Assembly (NCBI GenBank): GCA_035707965.1
Contig: DASSTJ010000069.1
Coordinates: forward strand, 1 to 64,000
DNA: 64,000 nucleotides
Origin: DASSTJ01 sp035707965
GTDB lineage: Bacteria > Actinomycetota > Actinomycetes > Actinomycetales > Angustibacteraceae
Reading direction: 5' to 3'
Of this stretch, positions 1 to 7,588 are shown one piece after another. Under the pieces are notes generated by a model, which saw nothing but the letters and a program-made list of their open reading frames with translations, was not told the origin of the DNA and ran no database searches. Within the stretch, counting starts at the first letter, position 1, and the number at the start of each line of letters is the position of its first letter. The position numbers were made by a program, and so were the translations under genes.

Positions 1-26
1 GTCCTAGGCCGCTAGACGACGGGGCC
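1..26 (-). tRNA. tRNA-Glu, 5' part only (cut by window start)
   Basis: Read on the minus strand, the first 26 bases give the acceptor 5' strand GGCCCCG, then TC, then a D arm (GTCT, loop AGCGGCCTA, GGAC). This is the typical start of an actinobacterial tRNA-Glu. The anticodon and 3' half lie outside the window, so the Glu identity rests on the 5' half and on its place directly after tRNA-Gln. Confidence 0.75.
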
Positions 27-69
27 GAAGGAATCAGACTGTACCAAGATTAATACAGTGCTGAATCCG

Positions 70-141
70 CTGGGGTACCAGGACTCGAACCTAGACTAAC
101 TGAACCAGAATCAGTCGTGCTGCCAATTACACCATACCCCA
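70..141 (-). tRNA. tRNA-Gln (anticodon CTG)
   Basis: The 72-nt cloverleaf is complete. The acceptor strands TGGGGTA and TACCCCA pair with a U1-A72 pair and a G discriminator. The anticodon stem ACTGA/TCAGT encloses TTCTGGT, giving anticodon CTG for codon CAG, and a GTTCGAGTC T-loop follows. CCA is not encoded. No GlnRS gene is seen here, while a GluRS gene lies directly upstream and gatCAB lies 30 kb away, so this tRNA is probably charged with Glu and then transamidated. Confidence 0.97.
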
Positions 142-200
142 TGGGGGTACCCGCTTCGGTCGTCGGCGCAGGCCGCAGACCGTCGTGGACCCGAGGAGCG

Positions 201-229
201 ATAGTACCGGTCCCCCGACCCGCGCCCAA
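201..229 (-). promoter_or_regulatory. Promoter for the tRNA-Gln/tRNA-Glu unit
   Basis: On the minus strand there is TTGGGC (224-229), a 17-base spacer and TACTAT (201-206), close to the sigma-70-type consensus. It sits between the gltX stop and tRNA-Gln and leaves a leader of about 55 nt to be processed. The tRNAs can therefore be transcribed independently of gltX. Confidence 0.6.
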
Positions 230-241
230 ATCGCCGGTCGC

Positions 242-1765
242 TCAGCTCAGCCGGCCGCGAAGCGACCGAAGCCGCGCGAGGCTGGCGTCGCGCCCGAGGA
301 TCTCCATCGACTCGAACAGCGGCGGTGACACCCGGCGCCCGGTGACGGCCACGCGCAGGGGCCCGAAGGCGAACTTGGGCTTGACCCCCATGCCCTCGAC
401 GATCGCCGCGCGCAGCGCCGCCTCGATGTCGGCGGCGACCCACACCTGCAGTCCCTCCAACGCCTGCAGCGCCTTCTCGAGGACCGCGGGGGCGTCGTCC
501 TTGAGCGTGGCCGCGGCGTCGTCCTCCACGACGAGTCCGTCGTCGCTGACGAAGAAGAAGCCGAGCATGCCCTCCACCTCGCTCAGCAGCTGCATGCGCT
601 CGGACACCAGCGGCGTCGCCAGCCGCACGACCTCCCGCTGGCGCTCCGTCGGCTCGGCCGGCAGCACGTCGGCCCGGACCAGCCGGGTCAGGATGCGCTC
701 CGCCAGGTCGTCGACGGGCAGCGTGCGGATGTAGTGGCCGTTGAGCCAGCCCAGCTTCTGCAGGTCGAAGACCGGCCCGACCGTGTTGACGCGCTTCCAG
801 TCGAAGCTGGTCACCATCTCGTCGAACGAGAAGACCTCCTGCCCGTCCGGCATCGAGTAGCCGACGAGGCCGAGGAAGTTGCGCAGCGCCTCGGGCAGGT
901 ACCCCTGCTCCTCGAACCAGGTGAGCCGGGCCGCCGGGTTCTTGCGCTTGCTGATCTTGGACCTGTCGGTGTTGCGCAGCAGCGGCATGTGGGCGAACTG
1001 CGGGGCGGGCAGCCCGAGCCACCGGTACAGCAGGATGTGCTTGGGCGTGGAGCTGATCCACTCCTCGCCGCGCACCACGTGGGTGATGGCCATCTCGTGG
1101 TCGTCGACCACGACAGCCAGGTGGTAGGTCGGGAAGCCGTCGGCCTTAAGGATCACCTGGTCGTCCGGCCGCGGCGCGTTGACCTCACCCCGGATGACGT
1201 CCGTGAAGGTGAGCGGCACGTCGTCCGGGATGAGCATGCGCACGACCGGCGTCTCGCTGAATCCCGGCAGCTGCGCCCGCTCCTCGCGCGTCTTGCCGTG
1301 GCAGAGGCGGTCGTAGCCGGTCGGCTGCTTGGTCTTCTGCTGGGCCTCGCGCATCTGGGCGAGCCGCTCGGGCGTGCACCAGCAGTAGTACGCGTGCCCG
1401 TCGGCGAGCAGCCGGTCGACGTACGGCCGGTAGTGGTCGAGCCGCTCGGACTGCCGGTACGGCGCGTACGGGCCACCCTTGTCAGGACCCTCGTCCCACG
1501 TGAGGTCGAGCCAGCTCAACGTGTCGTAGATCTGCTGCTCGCTGTCCTCGCGGTAGCGGGCGCGGTCGGTGTCCTCGATGCGGAGCACGAACTGGCCGCC
1601 GCGCTGGCGCACGAATGCCAGGTTGAACAGCGACATGTAGGCGGTGCCGACGTGCGGGTCACCGGTCGGCGACGGAGCCACGCGCAGCCGTACAGGGCCG
1701 AGGTCGGACGACGTGCTGGACGTGGGCTCGGACGGCGTGCTGGTCAACGGCTGAGTGTCGCTCAT
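242..1765 (-). CDS. gltX: Glutamate--tRNA ligase (GluRS)
   Basis: This class I aminoacyl-tRNA synthetase of 507 aa attaches glutamate to tRNA-Glu in the cytosol. The HIGH-like signature region PSPTGDPHVGTAY is at residues 31-43 and KISKR, the KMSKS equivalent, is at 270-274. The usual C-terminal anticodon-binding region follows. The first 22 residues are a Ser/Thr/Pro-rich extension, so a later start is possible. The TAGGAT hexamer ten bases before the ATG looks like a -10 box, which suggests a near-leaderless mRNA. Because tRNA-Gln(CTG) is next door and gatCAB is in the window, the enzyme is probably non-discriminating and also makes Glu-tRNA-Gln; that is inference from the family and context. 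Confidence 0.97.
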   Translation of the reverse strand: MSDTQPLTSTPSEPTSSTSSDLGPVRLRVAPSPTGDPHVGTAYMSLFNLAFVRQRGGQFVLRIEDTDRARYREDSEQQIYDTLSWLDLTWDEGPDKGGPYAPYRQSERLDHYRPYVDRLLADGHAYYCWCTPERLAQMREAQQKTKQPTGYDRLCHGKTREERAQLPGFSETPVVRMLIPDDVPLTFTDVIRGEVNAPRPDDQVILKADGFPTYHLAVVVDDHEMAITHVVRGEEWISSTPKHILLYRWLGLPAPQFAHMPLLRNTDRSKISKRKNPAARLTWFEEQGYLPEALRNFLGLVGYSMPDGQEVFSFDEMVTSFDWKRVNTVGPVFDLQKLGWLNGHYIRTLPVDDLAERILTRLVRADVLPAEPTERQREVVRLATPLVSERMQLLSEVEGMLGFFFVSDDGLVVEDDAAATLKDDAPAVLEKALQALEGLQVWVAADIEAALRAAIVEGMGVKPKFAFGPLRVAVTGRRVSPPLFESMEILGRDASLARLRSLRGRLS

Positions 1766-1808
1766 ATGCAGCGATCCTAGGGGCGGCGCGGTTTCGCAGG
1801 ACGGCCGG

Positions 1809-2585
1809 TCAGCGCGACACGAAGACGTTCGACAGGACGCCGATGCCCTCGACCTCGACCTCGACCCGCTGCCCGGCCTGCACCGGTCCGACGCCCGCCG
1901 GGGTGCCGGTGAGGATGACGTCGCCCGGCAGCAGCGTGAAGGCCGCGGTGACGTGGGCGATGAGAGCCGCGACCGAGTGCAGCATCTGGCTGGTCCGGCC
2001 GTCCTGCACCGTCTCGCCGTCGCGGCGCGTGGTCACCCGCAGGTCGCCGACGTCGAGCGACGTCTCGATCCACGGTCCCAACGGGCAGAACGTGTCGAAG
2101 CCCTTGGCGCGCGACCACTGCCCGTCGCCGCGCTGCAGGTCGCGTGCCGTGACGTCGTTCGCGCAGGTGTAGCCGTAGACGACGTCCAGCGCTCGCTCGG
2201 CCGGCACGTCCTTGCACAGCTTGCCGATCACGACGGCCAGCTCGCCTTCGTAGTGCACCTCGGCGGACTGCGGCGGCATCACCACCGGGTCCCCGGGGCC
2301 CACGACCGCCGTGTTGGGGATCAGGAACATCAGGGGTTCCTTGGGCACCTCGCCGCCCATCTCGGCGGCGTGGTCGGCGTAGTTCTTGCCGATGCCCACC
2401 ACCTTGCTGCGCGGGATCACGGGCGACAGCAGGCGGACGTCGTCCAGCGGCGTCCGCACCCCCGTGAACACCGCCGGCTGGTACAGCGGGTCGCCCTGCA
2501 GCTCGGCGACGACGAGGCGACCGCCCTCGTCCTCCACCGCTCCGTAGGTCGGGTCGTCACCTGTCGTGTACCTCGCGATGCGCAC
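1809..2585 (-). CDS. Fumarylacetoacetate hydrolase family protein
   Basis: The protein has 258 aa. Its N-terminal part is variable and the FAH fold follows, with the motif IGKNYADHAAEMG, the metal-binding run HYEGELAVVIG, and GYTCANDVTARDLQ. Family members are Mg2+-dependent hydrolases, isomerases or decarboxylases acting on C-C bonds of beta-dicarbonyl or enol acids, such as fumarylpyruvate or oxaloacetate enol. The substrate cannot be read from sequence. The start is GTG; the TAGCCT seven bases before it may be the -10 of a leaderless transcript. It lies 43 bp upstream of gltX in the same orientation, an arrangement I recall from mycobacteria. Confidence 0.88.
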   Translation of the reverse strand: MRIARYTTGDDPTYGAVEDEGGRLVVAELQGDPLYQPAVFTGVRTPLDDVRLLSPVIPRSKVVGIGKNYADHAAEMGGEVPKEPLMFLIPNTAVVGPGDPVVMPPQSAEVHYEGELAVVIGKLCKDVPAERALDVVYGYTCANDVTARDLQRGDGQWSRAKGFDTFCPLGPWIETSLDVGDLRVTTRRDGETVQDGRTSQMLHSVAALIAHVTAAFTLLPGDVILTGTPAGVGPVQAGQRVEVEVEGIGVLSNVFVSR

Positions 2586-2660
2586 GGGCCGAGGCTACCG
2601 CCGTCCGAGGACCGCACGGTCGCGCAGGGCGACCGCGCCGTACCAGCGCAGCCTCCCGCC

Positions 2661-2722
2661 CCCGTTTCGCGCGCATCGAGGCACCGCTGGCGTCGCGCCT
2701 GCCCCGTTTCGCGCGAAACGGG
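2661..2722. promoter_or_regulatory. Palindromic operator candidate in divergent promoter region
   Basis: A perfect 20-bp palindrome lies at 2703-2722, with halves CCCGTTTCGC and GCGAAACGGG. The left half plus three more bases (CCCGTTTCGCGCG) recurs at 2661-2673, exactly 42 bp earlier, about four helical turns. The sites sit between the divergent FAH gene (start 2585) and the plus-strand gene (start 2751). Such phased sites suit a dimeric repressor controlling both genes. No regulator gene is adjacent. Confidence 0.5.
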
Positions 2723-2750
2723 TATCCGGGGAGCGCCTACCCTGGCGGGT

Positions 2751-3653
2751 GTGGGCCAGATGTTGCGGGAGGAGCAGTGGCGTGCGCTCGAGCGGGCCCA
2801 CGAGCAACGCGTCGACGAGCTGACCGCAGGCCACCGCCAGCGTTCTGCTCACGCCGAGAAGCACCCCGTCGAGGACTTCCTCTTCACGTACTACTCGCAC
2901 CGCCCGTCGCAGCTGCGCCGCTGGCACCCGGGGGCGGACGTCGTGCTGCTGGGTGAGAGGGCGCGTGACCGGCTCGGCTGGCGCTGGTACCGGGAGGTCG
3001 ACACCCAGGTCGACGGACAGGTCGTGCGCGGCATCGGTGTGGACGCCGACGCGTTCGGGGCGGACCGGGGCACCACCGTCGCCTTCGTCCGTGACCTCGT
3101 GACGGCGACGGCCGGCCGCCCGGCTCAGCTCGGCTGCTTCGGCCTCCACGAGTGGGCGATGGTGTACGGCCTGGCCGAGGGCGAGCAGCGCCACGACTCG
3201 TGGCCGCTGCGGCTCGGCCACGCGGGCACCGACGCGGTCGTGGAGTCACGCCCCATCCGGTGCTCGCACTACGACGCGTTCCGCTTCTTCACGGAGCGAG
3301 CGCGACCCCTGAACTCGTTGCAGCCCAGCCGCTCTCAGCAGGTGGACCTCGAGCAGCCGGGCTGCCTGCATGCGGGGATGGACCTCTACAAGTGGGCGTA
3401 CAAGCTCAGCCCGCTCACGCCGTCCGCCTTGGTGCTGCAGTGCTTCGAGCTCGCACGTGACATCCGGGTGCTCGACATGCAGGCGTCCCCGTACGACCTC
3501 GTCGACCTCGGCTACGAGCCCGTGCGCATCGAGACGCCGGAAGGCCGGGCGGAGTACGCGGCACGCCAGCGAGCCTTCGCTGAGCGTGCTCGCCCGCTGC
3601 GAGCTGCACTGCTGCACACGTGCTCGCAAGCCGCCCACTACGCTCGGCCGTGA
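2751..3653 (+). CDS. Conserved protein, 3-methyladenine-DNA-glycosylase-like annotation class
   Basis: About 300 aa. The GTG start at 2751 follows CCTGGCGG; an in-frame ATG at 2760 is an alternative. The N-terminal part carries HPVEDFLFTYYSHRPSQLRRW, and conserved-looking HEWAMVY and DLYKWAYKLSP segments follow. I recall actinobacterial proteins with the HPVEDFLFTYY signature being labelled 3-methyladenine DNA glycosylase, but I see no helix-hairpin-helix and cannot confirm the activity. There is no signal peptide or membrane helix. The aroQ start is only 19 bp downstream, so the two are probably cotranscribed. The upstream palindromes may control it. Confidence 0.7.
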   Translation: MGQMLREEQWRALERAHEQRVDELTAGHRQRSAHAEKHPVEDFLFTYYSHRPSQLRRWHPGADVVLLGERARDRLGWRWYREVDTQVDGQVVRGIGVDADAFGADRGTTVAFVRDLVTATAGRPAQLGCFGLHEWAMVYGLAEGEQRHDSWPLRLGHAGTDAVVESRPIRCSHYDAFRFFTERARPLNSLQPSRSQQVDLEQPGCLHAGMDLYKWAYKLSPLTPSALVLQCFELARDIRVLDMQASPYDLVDLGYEPVRIETPEGRAEYAARQRAFAERARPLRAALLHTCSQAAHYARP

Positions 3654-3672
3654 CGTCGACGAGGGAGCTGCT

Positions 3673-4116
3673 GTGGCGGACGTGCTGGTGCTGAACGGGC
3701 CGAACCTGGGCCGCCTGGGCACGCGCGAGCCCGGGCTCTACGGCACGACGACCCACGCACAGCTCGTGACGCTGTGCCAGGACGCCGGGCGCGACCTGGG
3801 CGTCGATGTCGAGGTGCGCCAGACCGACGCCGAGCACGAGATGATGGGCTGGTTGCACGAGGCGGCGGACTCGGGCGTCGCGGTCGTGCTCAACCCCGGC
3901 GGCTGGACGCACACGTCCGTCGCGCTGCGCGACGCGTGCGCGGCCCTGACCGGTCCGCTCGTCGAGCTGCACATCACCAACGTGCACGCCCGCGAGGAGT
4001 TCCGCCGGCGCTCCTACGTCTCCCCCGTGGCCAGCGCCGTCATGGCCGGCTTCGGCGTGGCCGGCTACCCGCTGGCCATCCGCTGGCTCGCCGAGCGCCG
4101 CCAGCGCAGCGTCTGA
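3673..4116 (+). CDS. aroQ: Type II 3-dehydroquinate dehydratase
   Basis: This protein of 147 aa has the normal length of the dodecameric type II enzyme, which converts 3-dehydroquinate to 3-dehydroshikimate in the shikimate pathway. It has the N-terminal LVLNGPNLGRLGTREP motif, the catalytic Tyr in GLYG (Y23), LNPGGWTHTS, and the substrate-binding NVHAREEFR with its catalytic His. The GTG start is preceded by GAGGGAG at good spacing. It follows the previous gene by 19 bp, and the transcription unit ends at the long hairpin 11 bp beyond the stop. Confidence 0.96.
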   Translation: MADVLVLNGPNLGRLGTREPGLYGTTTHAQLVTLCQDAGRDLGVDVEVRQTDAEHEMMGWLHEAADSGVAVVLNPGGWTHTSVALRDACAALTGPLVELHITNVHAREEFRRRSYVSPVASAVMAGFGVAGYPLAIRWLAERRQRSV

Positions 4117-4127
4117 CGCCCTCCCTG

Positions 4128-4194
4128 CGGAACTTGGTCAACTTTGTGTACGCGAGCCTCGGCGTGTCGCGTACACAAGGTTGACCAAGTTCCG
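4128..4194. terminator. Long 28-bp-stem inverted repeat between convergent genes
   Basis: The arms 4128-4155 and 4167-4194 are complementary over all 28 positions except one T/G wobble, with an 11-base loop. It lies between the aroQ stop and the cimA stop (4199), so it probably terminates both transcripts. It has no T tract, and the stem is unusually long and less GC-rich than its surroundings. This leaves open that it is a small repeated or mobile palindromic element that was co-opted. Confidence 0.65.
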
Positions 4195-4198
4195 AGGG

Positions 4199-5824
4199 TC
4201 AGCGGCGGTCGACACCCTGCCGGACGAGGCCGTAGGTGACGCCGTCGACGAGTGCCTCCCAGGACGCCTCGACGATGTTCGGCGCGACACCGACGGTCTC
4301 CCAGGAGGTCTCGCCGTCGCTCGTCTCGATGAGCACGCGCGTCGTGGCGTCGGTGCCGTGGGCGGCGTCGAGGATGCGGACGCGGAAGTCGATGAGCTGC
4401 AACCGCTTGAGCTCCGGGTAGGCCGGCAGCAGCGCCTGGCGCAACGCGTGGTCGAGTGCGTTGACCGGCCCGTTGCCCTCACCCGTGGCGACGACGCGCT
4501 CGCCACCGGCCACGAGCTTCACCGTGGCCTCGGACAGCGCGACCTCGCCGTAGACGGCGGCCTTGCGTGAGCCGTCCGGGGACGCGGACCGCTGCGAGTC
4601 CGTGATGACGCGCCAGCTCTCGACCTCGAAGTAGGTGAGCCGCTCGCCGGCCACCTCCTCGCGCAGCAGGAGCTCGAACGAGGCGTCGGCGGCGTCGAAG
4701 GTGTAGCCACGCGCCTCGAGCGCCTTGACCCGGTCGGTGACCCGCGCCAGCAGCTCGCTCTGCCCGGAGAGGTCGTAGCCCAGCTCTTTGCCCTTGAGCT
4801 CGATCGACGCACGGCCGGCCATCTCGGACACCAGCGTCCTCATGTCGTTGCCGACCTCGACGGGGTCGATGTGCTGGTAGAGGTCCGGGTCGATGCGCAG
4901 TGCGCTCGCGTGCAGACCAGCCTTGTGAGCGAACGCGCTGGCGCCGACGTAGGGCTGGCGCGAGTAGGGCACGACGTTGGTGACCTCGCTGACCGCGTGA
5001 GCGATGCGCGTCGCCTCCCGCAGCCGTGCGCGGTCGAGCACCGGGAGGTCCTTCTTCAGCACGAGGTTCGCGACCACGGTGACGAGGTCGGCGTTGCCGG
5101 TGCGCTCGCCGTACCCGTTGAGCGTGCCCTGCACATGAGTCGCACCGGCGTCGACGGCAGCGAGCGAGTTCGCCACGGCGCATCCGGTGTCGTTGTGGCA
5201 GTGGATGCCGAGCTTGGCGCCTGTGACGTCCAGCACCTCGTGCACCGCGTCGGCGATCTGCGGCGGCAGCATGCCGCCGTTCGTGTCGCACAGCGCCACC
5301 ACCTCGGCGCCCGCGTCCACCGCGGTGCGCACGACGGCCAGCGCGTACGAGGGGTCGGCCAGGTACCCGTCGAAGAAGTGCTCGGCGTCGAGGAACACCC
5401 GCCGTCCTTCGCCGACCAGGAACGCGACCGTGTCACGCACCATCTCGAGGTTCTCGGACGGGGTCGTGCGCAGGGCCGTCTCGACGTGCCTCGAGTGGCT
5501 CTTGGCGACGAGCGTGACGACGGACGCCTGCGAGTCCAGCAGGGCCCTCACCTGGGGGTCGGAGCCTGCCGCGGTGTGCGGACGGCGGGTCGCGCCGAAC
5601 GCGGTCAGCACGGCGTTGCGCAGCCGCAGGTCGTGCGCTGCTCGGGCGAAGAACTCGGTGTCCTTGGGGATCGCCCCCGGCCACCCGCCCTCGATGAAGC
5701 CGACCCCCAGGTCGTCCAGGTGAGCGGCGATCGCGAGCTTGTCCGCGACCGACAGCGCCAGTCCCTCCTGCTGGGCACCATCGCGCAGGGTGGTGTCGTA
5801 GACCTGGAAGCTGCTGCTGCTCAC
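4199..5824 (-). CDS. cimA: (R)-citramalate synthase
   Basis: The enzyme condenses pyruvate with acetyl-CoA to citramalate, the threonine-independent entry to isoleucine. The HMGL-like TIM barrel begins with YDTTLRDGAQQEG, binds metal through HCHNDTG, and contains LCDTNGG and GYGERTGNAD. A C-terminal LeuA-type regulatory domain follows, expected to sense isoleucine. At about 541 aa it matches the CimA subfamily rather than LeuA. I chose GTG 5824 because AGCAGGAACC precedes it; GTG 5854 would add ten residues. The leader peptide and attenuator upstream indicate regulation by branched-chain aminoacyl-tRNA. The gene stops 5 bp from the long hairpin. Confidence 0.93.
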   Translation of the reverse strand: MSSSSFQVYDTTLRDGAQQEGLALSVADKLAIAAHLDDLGVGFIEGGWPGAIPKDTEFFARAAHDLRLRNAVLTAFGATRRPHTAAGSDPQVRALLDSQASVVTLVAKSHSRHVETALRTTPSENLEMVRDTVAFLVGEGRRVFLDAEHFFDGYLADPSYALAVVRTAVDAGAEVVALCDTNGGMLPPQIADAVHEVLDVTGAKLGIHCHNDTGCAVANSLAAVDAGATHVQGTLNGYGERTGNADLVTVVANLVLKKDLPVLDRARLREATRIAHAVSEVTNVVPYSRQPYVGASAFAHKAGLHASALRIDPDLYQHIDPVEVGNDMRTLVSEMAGRASIELKGKELGYDLSGQSELLARVTDRVKALEARGYTFDAADASFELLLREEVAGERLTYFEVESWRVITDSQRSASPDGSRKAAVYGEVALSEATVKLVAGGERVVATGEGNGPVNALDHALRQALLPAYPELKRLQLIDFRVRILDAAHGTDATTRVLIETSDGETSWETVGVAPNIVEASWEALVDGVTYGLVRQGVDRR

Positions 5825-5906
5825 GGTTCCTGCTCTCGTCGTCGCCTGGACCACTGAGTGATCCCCTTCCCGCCGTCATGCGTCCCATCCGCCTGTGCCT
5901 CACAAC

Positions 5907-5937
5907 GAAAAAGACCCCCCGAGACAACGGGAGGTCT
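5907..5937 (-). terminator. Attenuator terminator of cimA leader
   Basis: On the minus strand AGACCTCCC (5937-5929) pairs with GGGGGGTCT (5920-5912) across an 8-base loop and runs into TTTTTCGTT. This is one of only two classic U-tailed terminators seen in the window. It lies between the leader peptide and cimA. A competing hairpin formed by CGAGCC and GGCTCG lies between the leader stop and the terminator, as expected for transcription attenuation. Confidence 0.82.
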
Positions 5938-5973
5938 GCGCGCCGTCGAGCCCTCTGGCTCGTCGACGCGCCG

Positions 5974-6000
5974 TCAGATAATGAGGCGTGCGTTCAGCAT
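5974..6000 (-). CDS. cimA leader peptide MLNARLII
   Basis: An eight-codon ORF (ATG CTG AAC GCA CGC CTC ATT ATC, then TGA) ends in consecutive Leu-Ile-Ile codons and is followed 37 nt later by the terminator. Stalling at Leu/Ile codons when the tRNAs are uncharged would favour the antiterminated form and switch on cimA. No Shine-Dalgarno is evident, so translation may be leaderless or coupled. The ATG lies within the palindrome at 5995-6015. The short length is normal for a leader peptide. The assignment is inferred from position and codon content. Confidence 0.7.
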   Translation of the reverse strand: MLNARLII

Positions 6001-6015
6001 GACGTCGTCATGCTG
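5995..6015. promoter_or_regulatory. 21-bp perfect palindrome at cimA leader start
   Basis: The arms CAGCATGACG (5995-6004) and CGTCATGCTG (6006-6015) are exact reverse complements around one central T. The leader-peptide ATG falls inside it. It may be an operator for a repressor near the cimA transcription start, or an RNA hairpin sequestering the leader start codon. No matching site was noticed at the other ilv promoters. Confidence 0.5.
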
Positions 6016-6046
6016 GCAGACCCGTCCACCATCTGGCTAGCCCGTC

Positions 6047-6763
6047 TCACGTCCCGGACGCAGCGGCGGCGGCCACGAGCGCCTCGAAGATCCGCAGGTC
6101 CGTCCCGGCCTCGGGGTGCCACTGGACCCCGACGCGGAACCTGGCCGAACGGTCCTCCATCGCCTCGGTCACGCCGTCGTCGGCGTGGGCGCTCGCCTCG
6201 TAGCCGGGGTGGCTCGCCACCCCCTGGTGGTGGTGGCAGGGCACCTCGAGCCGTTCGCCGAGGACGGCGGCGGTGCGCGTGCCGCCGACGGTCCGTACGG
6301 CGTTCCAGCCGTAGGTCGCGGGCGCCGGCGAGTGGGCGTCGGTACCGACCTCGTCGGGCAGGTGCTGACGCAGGACACCGCCAGCCGCCACAGCCATGAC
6401 CTGCATGCCACGGCAGACGCCGAGCAGCGGAAGGTCCACGGCCACGGCGGCGCGGACGAGAGCCAGCTCGGCGTCGTCGCGATCGGGACGGGCCGACTGC
6501 ACGGTCGGGTGCGCGGCGTCGCCGTAGCGCGCCGGGTCGACGTCGACCCCGCCAGCGACGACGAGCGCGTCGAAAGGCGCCAGCAGCCGCGCTGCGTCCG
6601 CGTCGCCGAGCCGCTCCGCAGGCGGGAGCAGGACGACGTCGGCGCCGGCATCGCGTAACGACCGCACGTAGGCGGCCGGGACCAGCACCGCGGGGACGTC
6701 GCGCCACACCCCCCACGACGCCGGCTCGGCGTAGCAGGTGAGCGCCACCACAGGTCGTGTCAC
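6047..6763 (-). CDS. Gamma-glutamyl hydrolase, class I GATase family (PuuD-like, peptidase C26)
   Basis: This protein of 238 aa is of normal length for PuuD-like enzymes, which hydrolyse gamma-glutamyl amide bonds to release glutamate. The nucleophile is Cys117 in LLGVCRGMQ, and His216 and Glu218 in VQWHPE complete the triad. VAGGVDVDPARYG is the typical oxyanion region. It is the last gene of the operon that starts at the permease, 7 bp after the SDR gene. In the inferred pathway it releases glutamate and the oxidised amine carbon skeleton. Confidence 0.92.
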   Translation of the reverse strand: MTRPVVALTCYAEPASWGVWRDVPAVLVPAAYVRSLRDAGADVVLLPPAERLGDADAARLLAPFDALVVAGGVDVDPARYGDAAHPTVQSARPDRDDAELALVRAAVAVDLPLLGVCRGMQVMAVAAGGVLRQHLPDEVGTDAHSPAPATYGWNAVRTVGGTRTAAVLGERLEVPCHHHQGVASHPGYEASAHADDGVTEAMEDRSARFRVGVQWHPEAGTDLRIFEALVAAAAASGT

Positions 6764-6770
6764 CGTGGCC

Positions 6771-7538
6771 TCACAGGGGCGTGACGTACGCGCCGCTGAT
6801 GCCGCCGTCCACGAGGAACTCCGCGGCAGTGATGAAGCTCGACTCGTCGCTCGCCAGGAACACGACCGCGTTGGCGATCTCCTCTGGCTCGGCGAACCGG
6901 CCCACGGGCACGTGCACCAGCCGGCGAGCCGCGCGTTCAGGGTCTGCCGCGAAGAGCTCCTGGAGCAGCGGCGTGTTCACCGGCCCCGGGCAGAGGGCGT
7001 TCACGCGGATGCCCTCGCGCGCGAACTGGACGCCCAGCTCGCGCGACATCGCCAGCACGCCGCCCTTGCTCGCCGTGTACGAGACCTGGGACGTCGCGGC
7101 TCCCATCTTCGCGACGAACGAGGCGGTGTTGATGATGGAGCCGCGCTTCTGCTGGAGCATGTACGGCAACGCCGCCTTGCAGCAGAGGAAGACGCTCGTG
7201 AGGTTGACCTCCTGAACGCGTCGCCACGCCTCGATGCCCGTGTCGAGGATGGAGTCGTCGTCCGGGGGAGAGATGCCGGCGTTGTTGAAGGCGACGTCGA
7301 CGCTGCCGAACTCGTCCTTCGCCGTCCGGAACAGCGCCTCGACCTGCTCGGCGTCCGTGACGTCGCAGTGGACGAACCTCCCCGCGACCTCGGCGGCTAC
7401 GACCGGCCCGTTCTCGGCGTCCACGTCGCCGATGACGAGGTGGGCCCCCTCCTCGGCGAACCGACGTACCGTCGCCAGGCCGATGCCGCTGCACCCACCG
7501 GTGACGACGGCCACCTTGCCGTCGAGCCTGCCTGCCAT
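6771..7538 (-). CDS. SDR-family NAD(P)-dependent oxidoreductase
   Basis: This is a 255-aa classical short-chain dehydrogenase. The cofactor motif VVTGGCSGIG is at residues 11-20, NNAG at 85-88, and the catalytic residues are Ser140, Tyr154 and Lys158 (SYTASKGG). The start at 7538 is set by a strong GGAGGAAG ribosome-binding site; an in-frame ATG 33 bp earlier gives a basic extension. In the operon it occupies the step taken by the FAD oxidase PuuB in the polyamine pathway. It probably oxidises a hydroxyl to an aldehyde on the gamma-glutamylated substrate. The substrate itself is inference. Confidence 0.9.
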   Translation of the reverse strand: MAGRLDGKVAVVTGGCSGIGLATVRRFAEEGAHLVIGDVDAENGPVVAAEVAGRFVHCDVTDAEQVEALFRTAKDEFGSVDVAFNNAGISPPDDDSILDTGIEAWRRVQEVNLTSVFLCCKAALPYMLQQKRGSIINTASFVAKMGAATSQVSYTASKGGVLAMSRELGVQFAREGIRVNALCPGPVNTPLLQELFAADPERAARRLVHVPVGRFAEPEEIANAVVFLASDESSFITAAEFLVDGGISGAYVTPL

Positions 7539-7588
7539 CTGCTTCCTCCGTCGTCGCTGCTTCGTGGGCATGGTCGCCCTGCTCTGCG

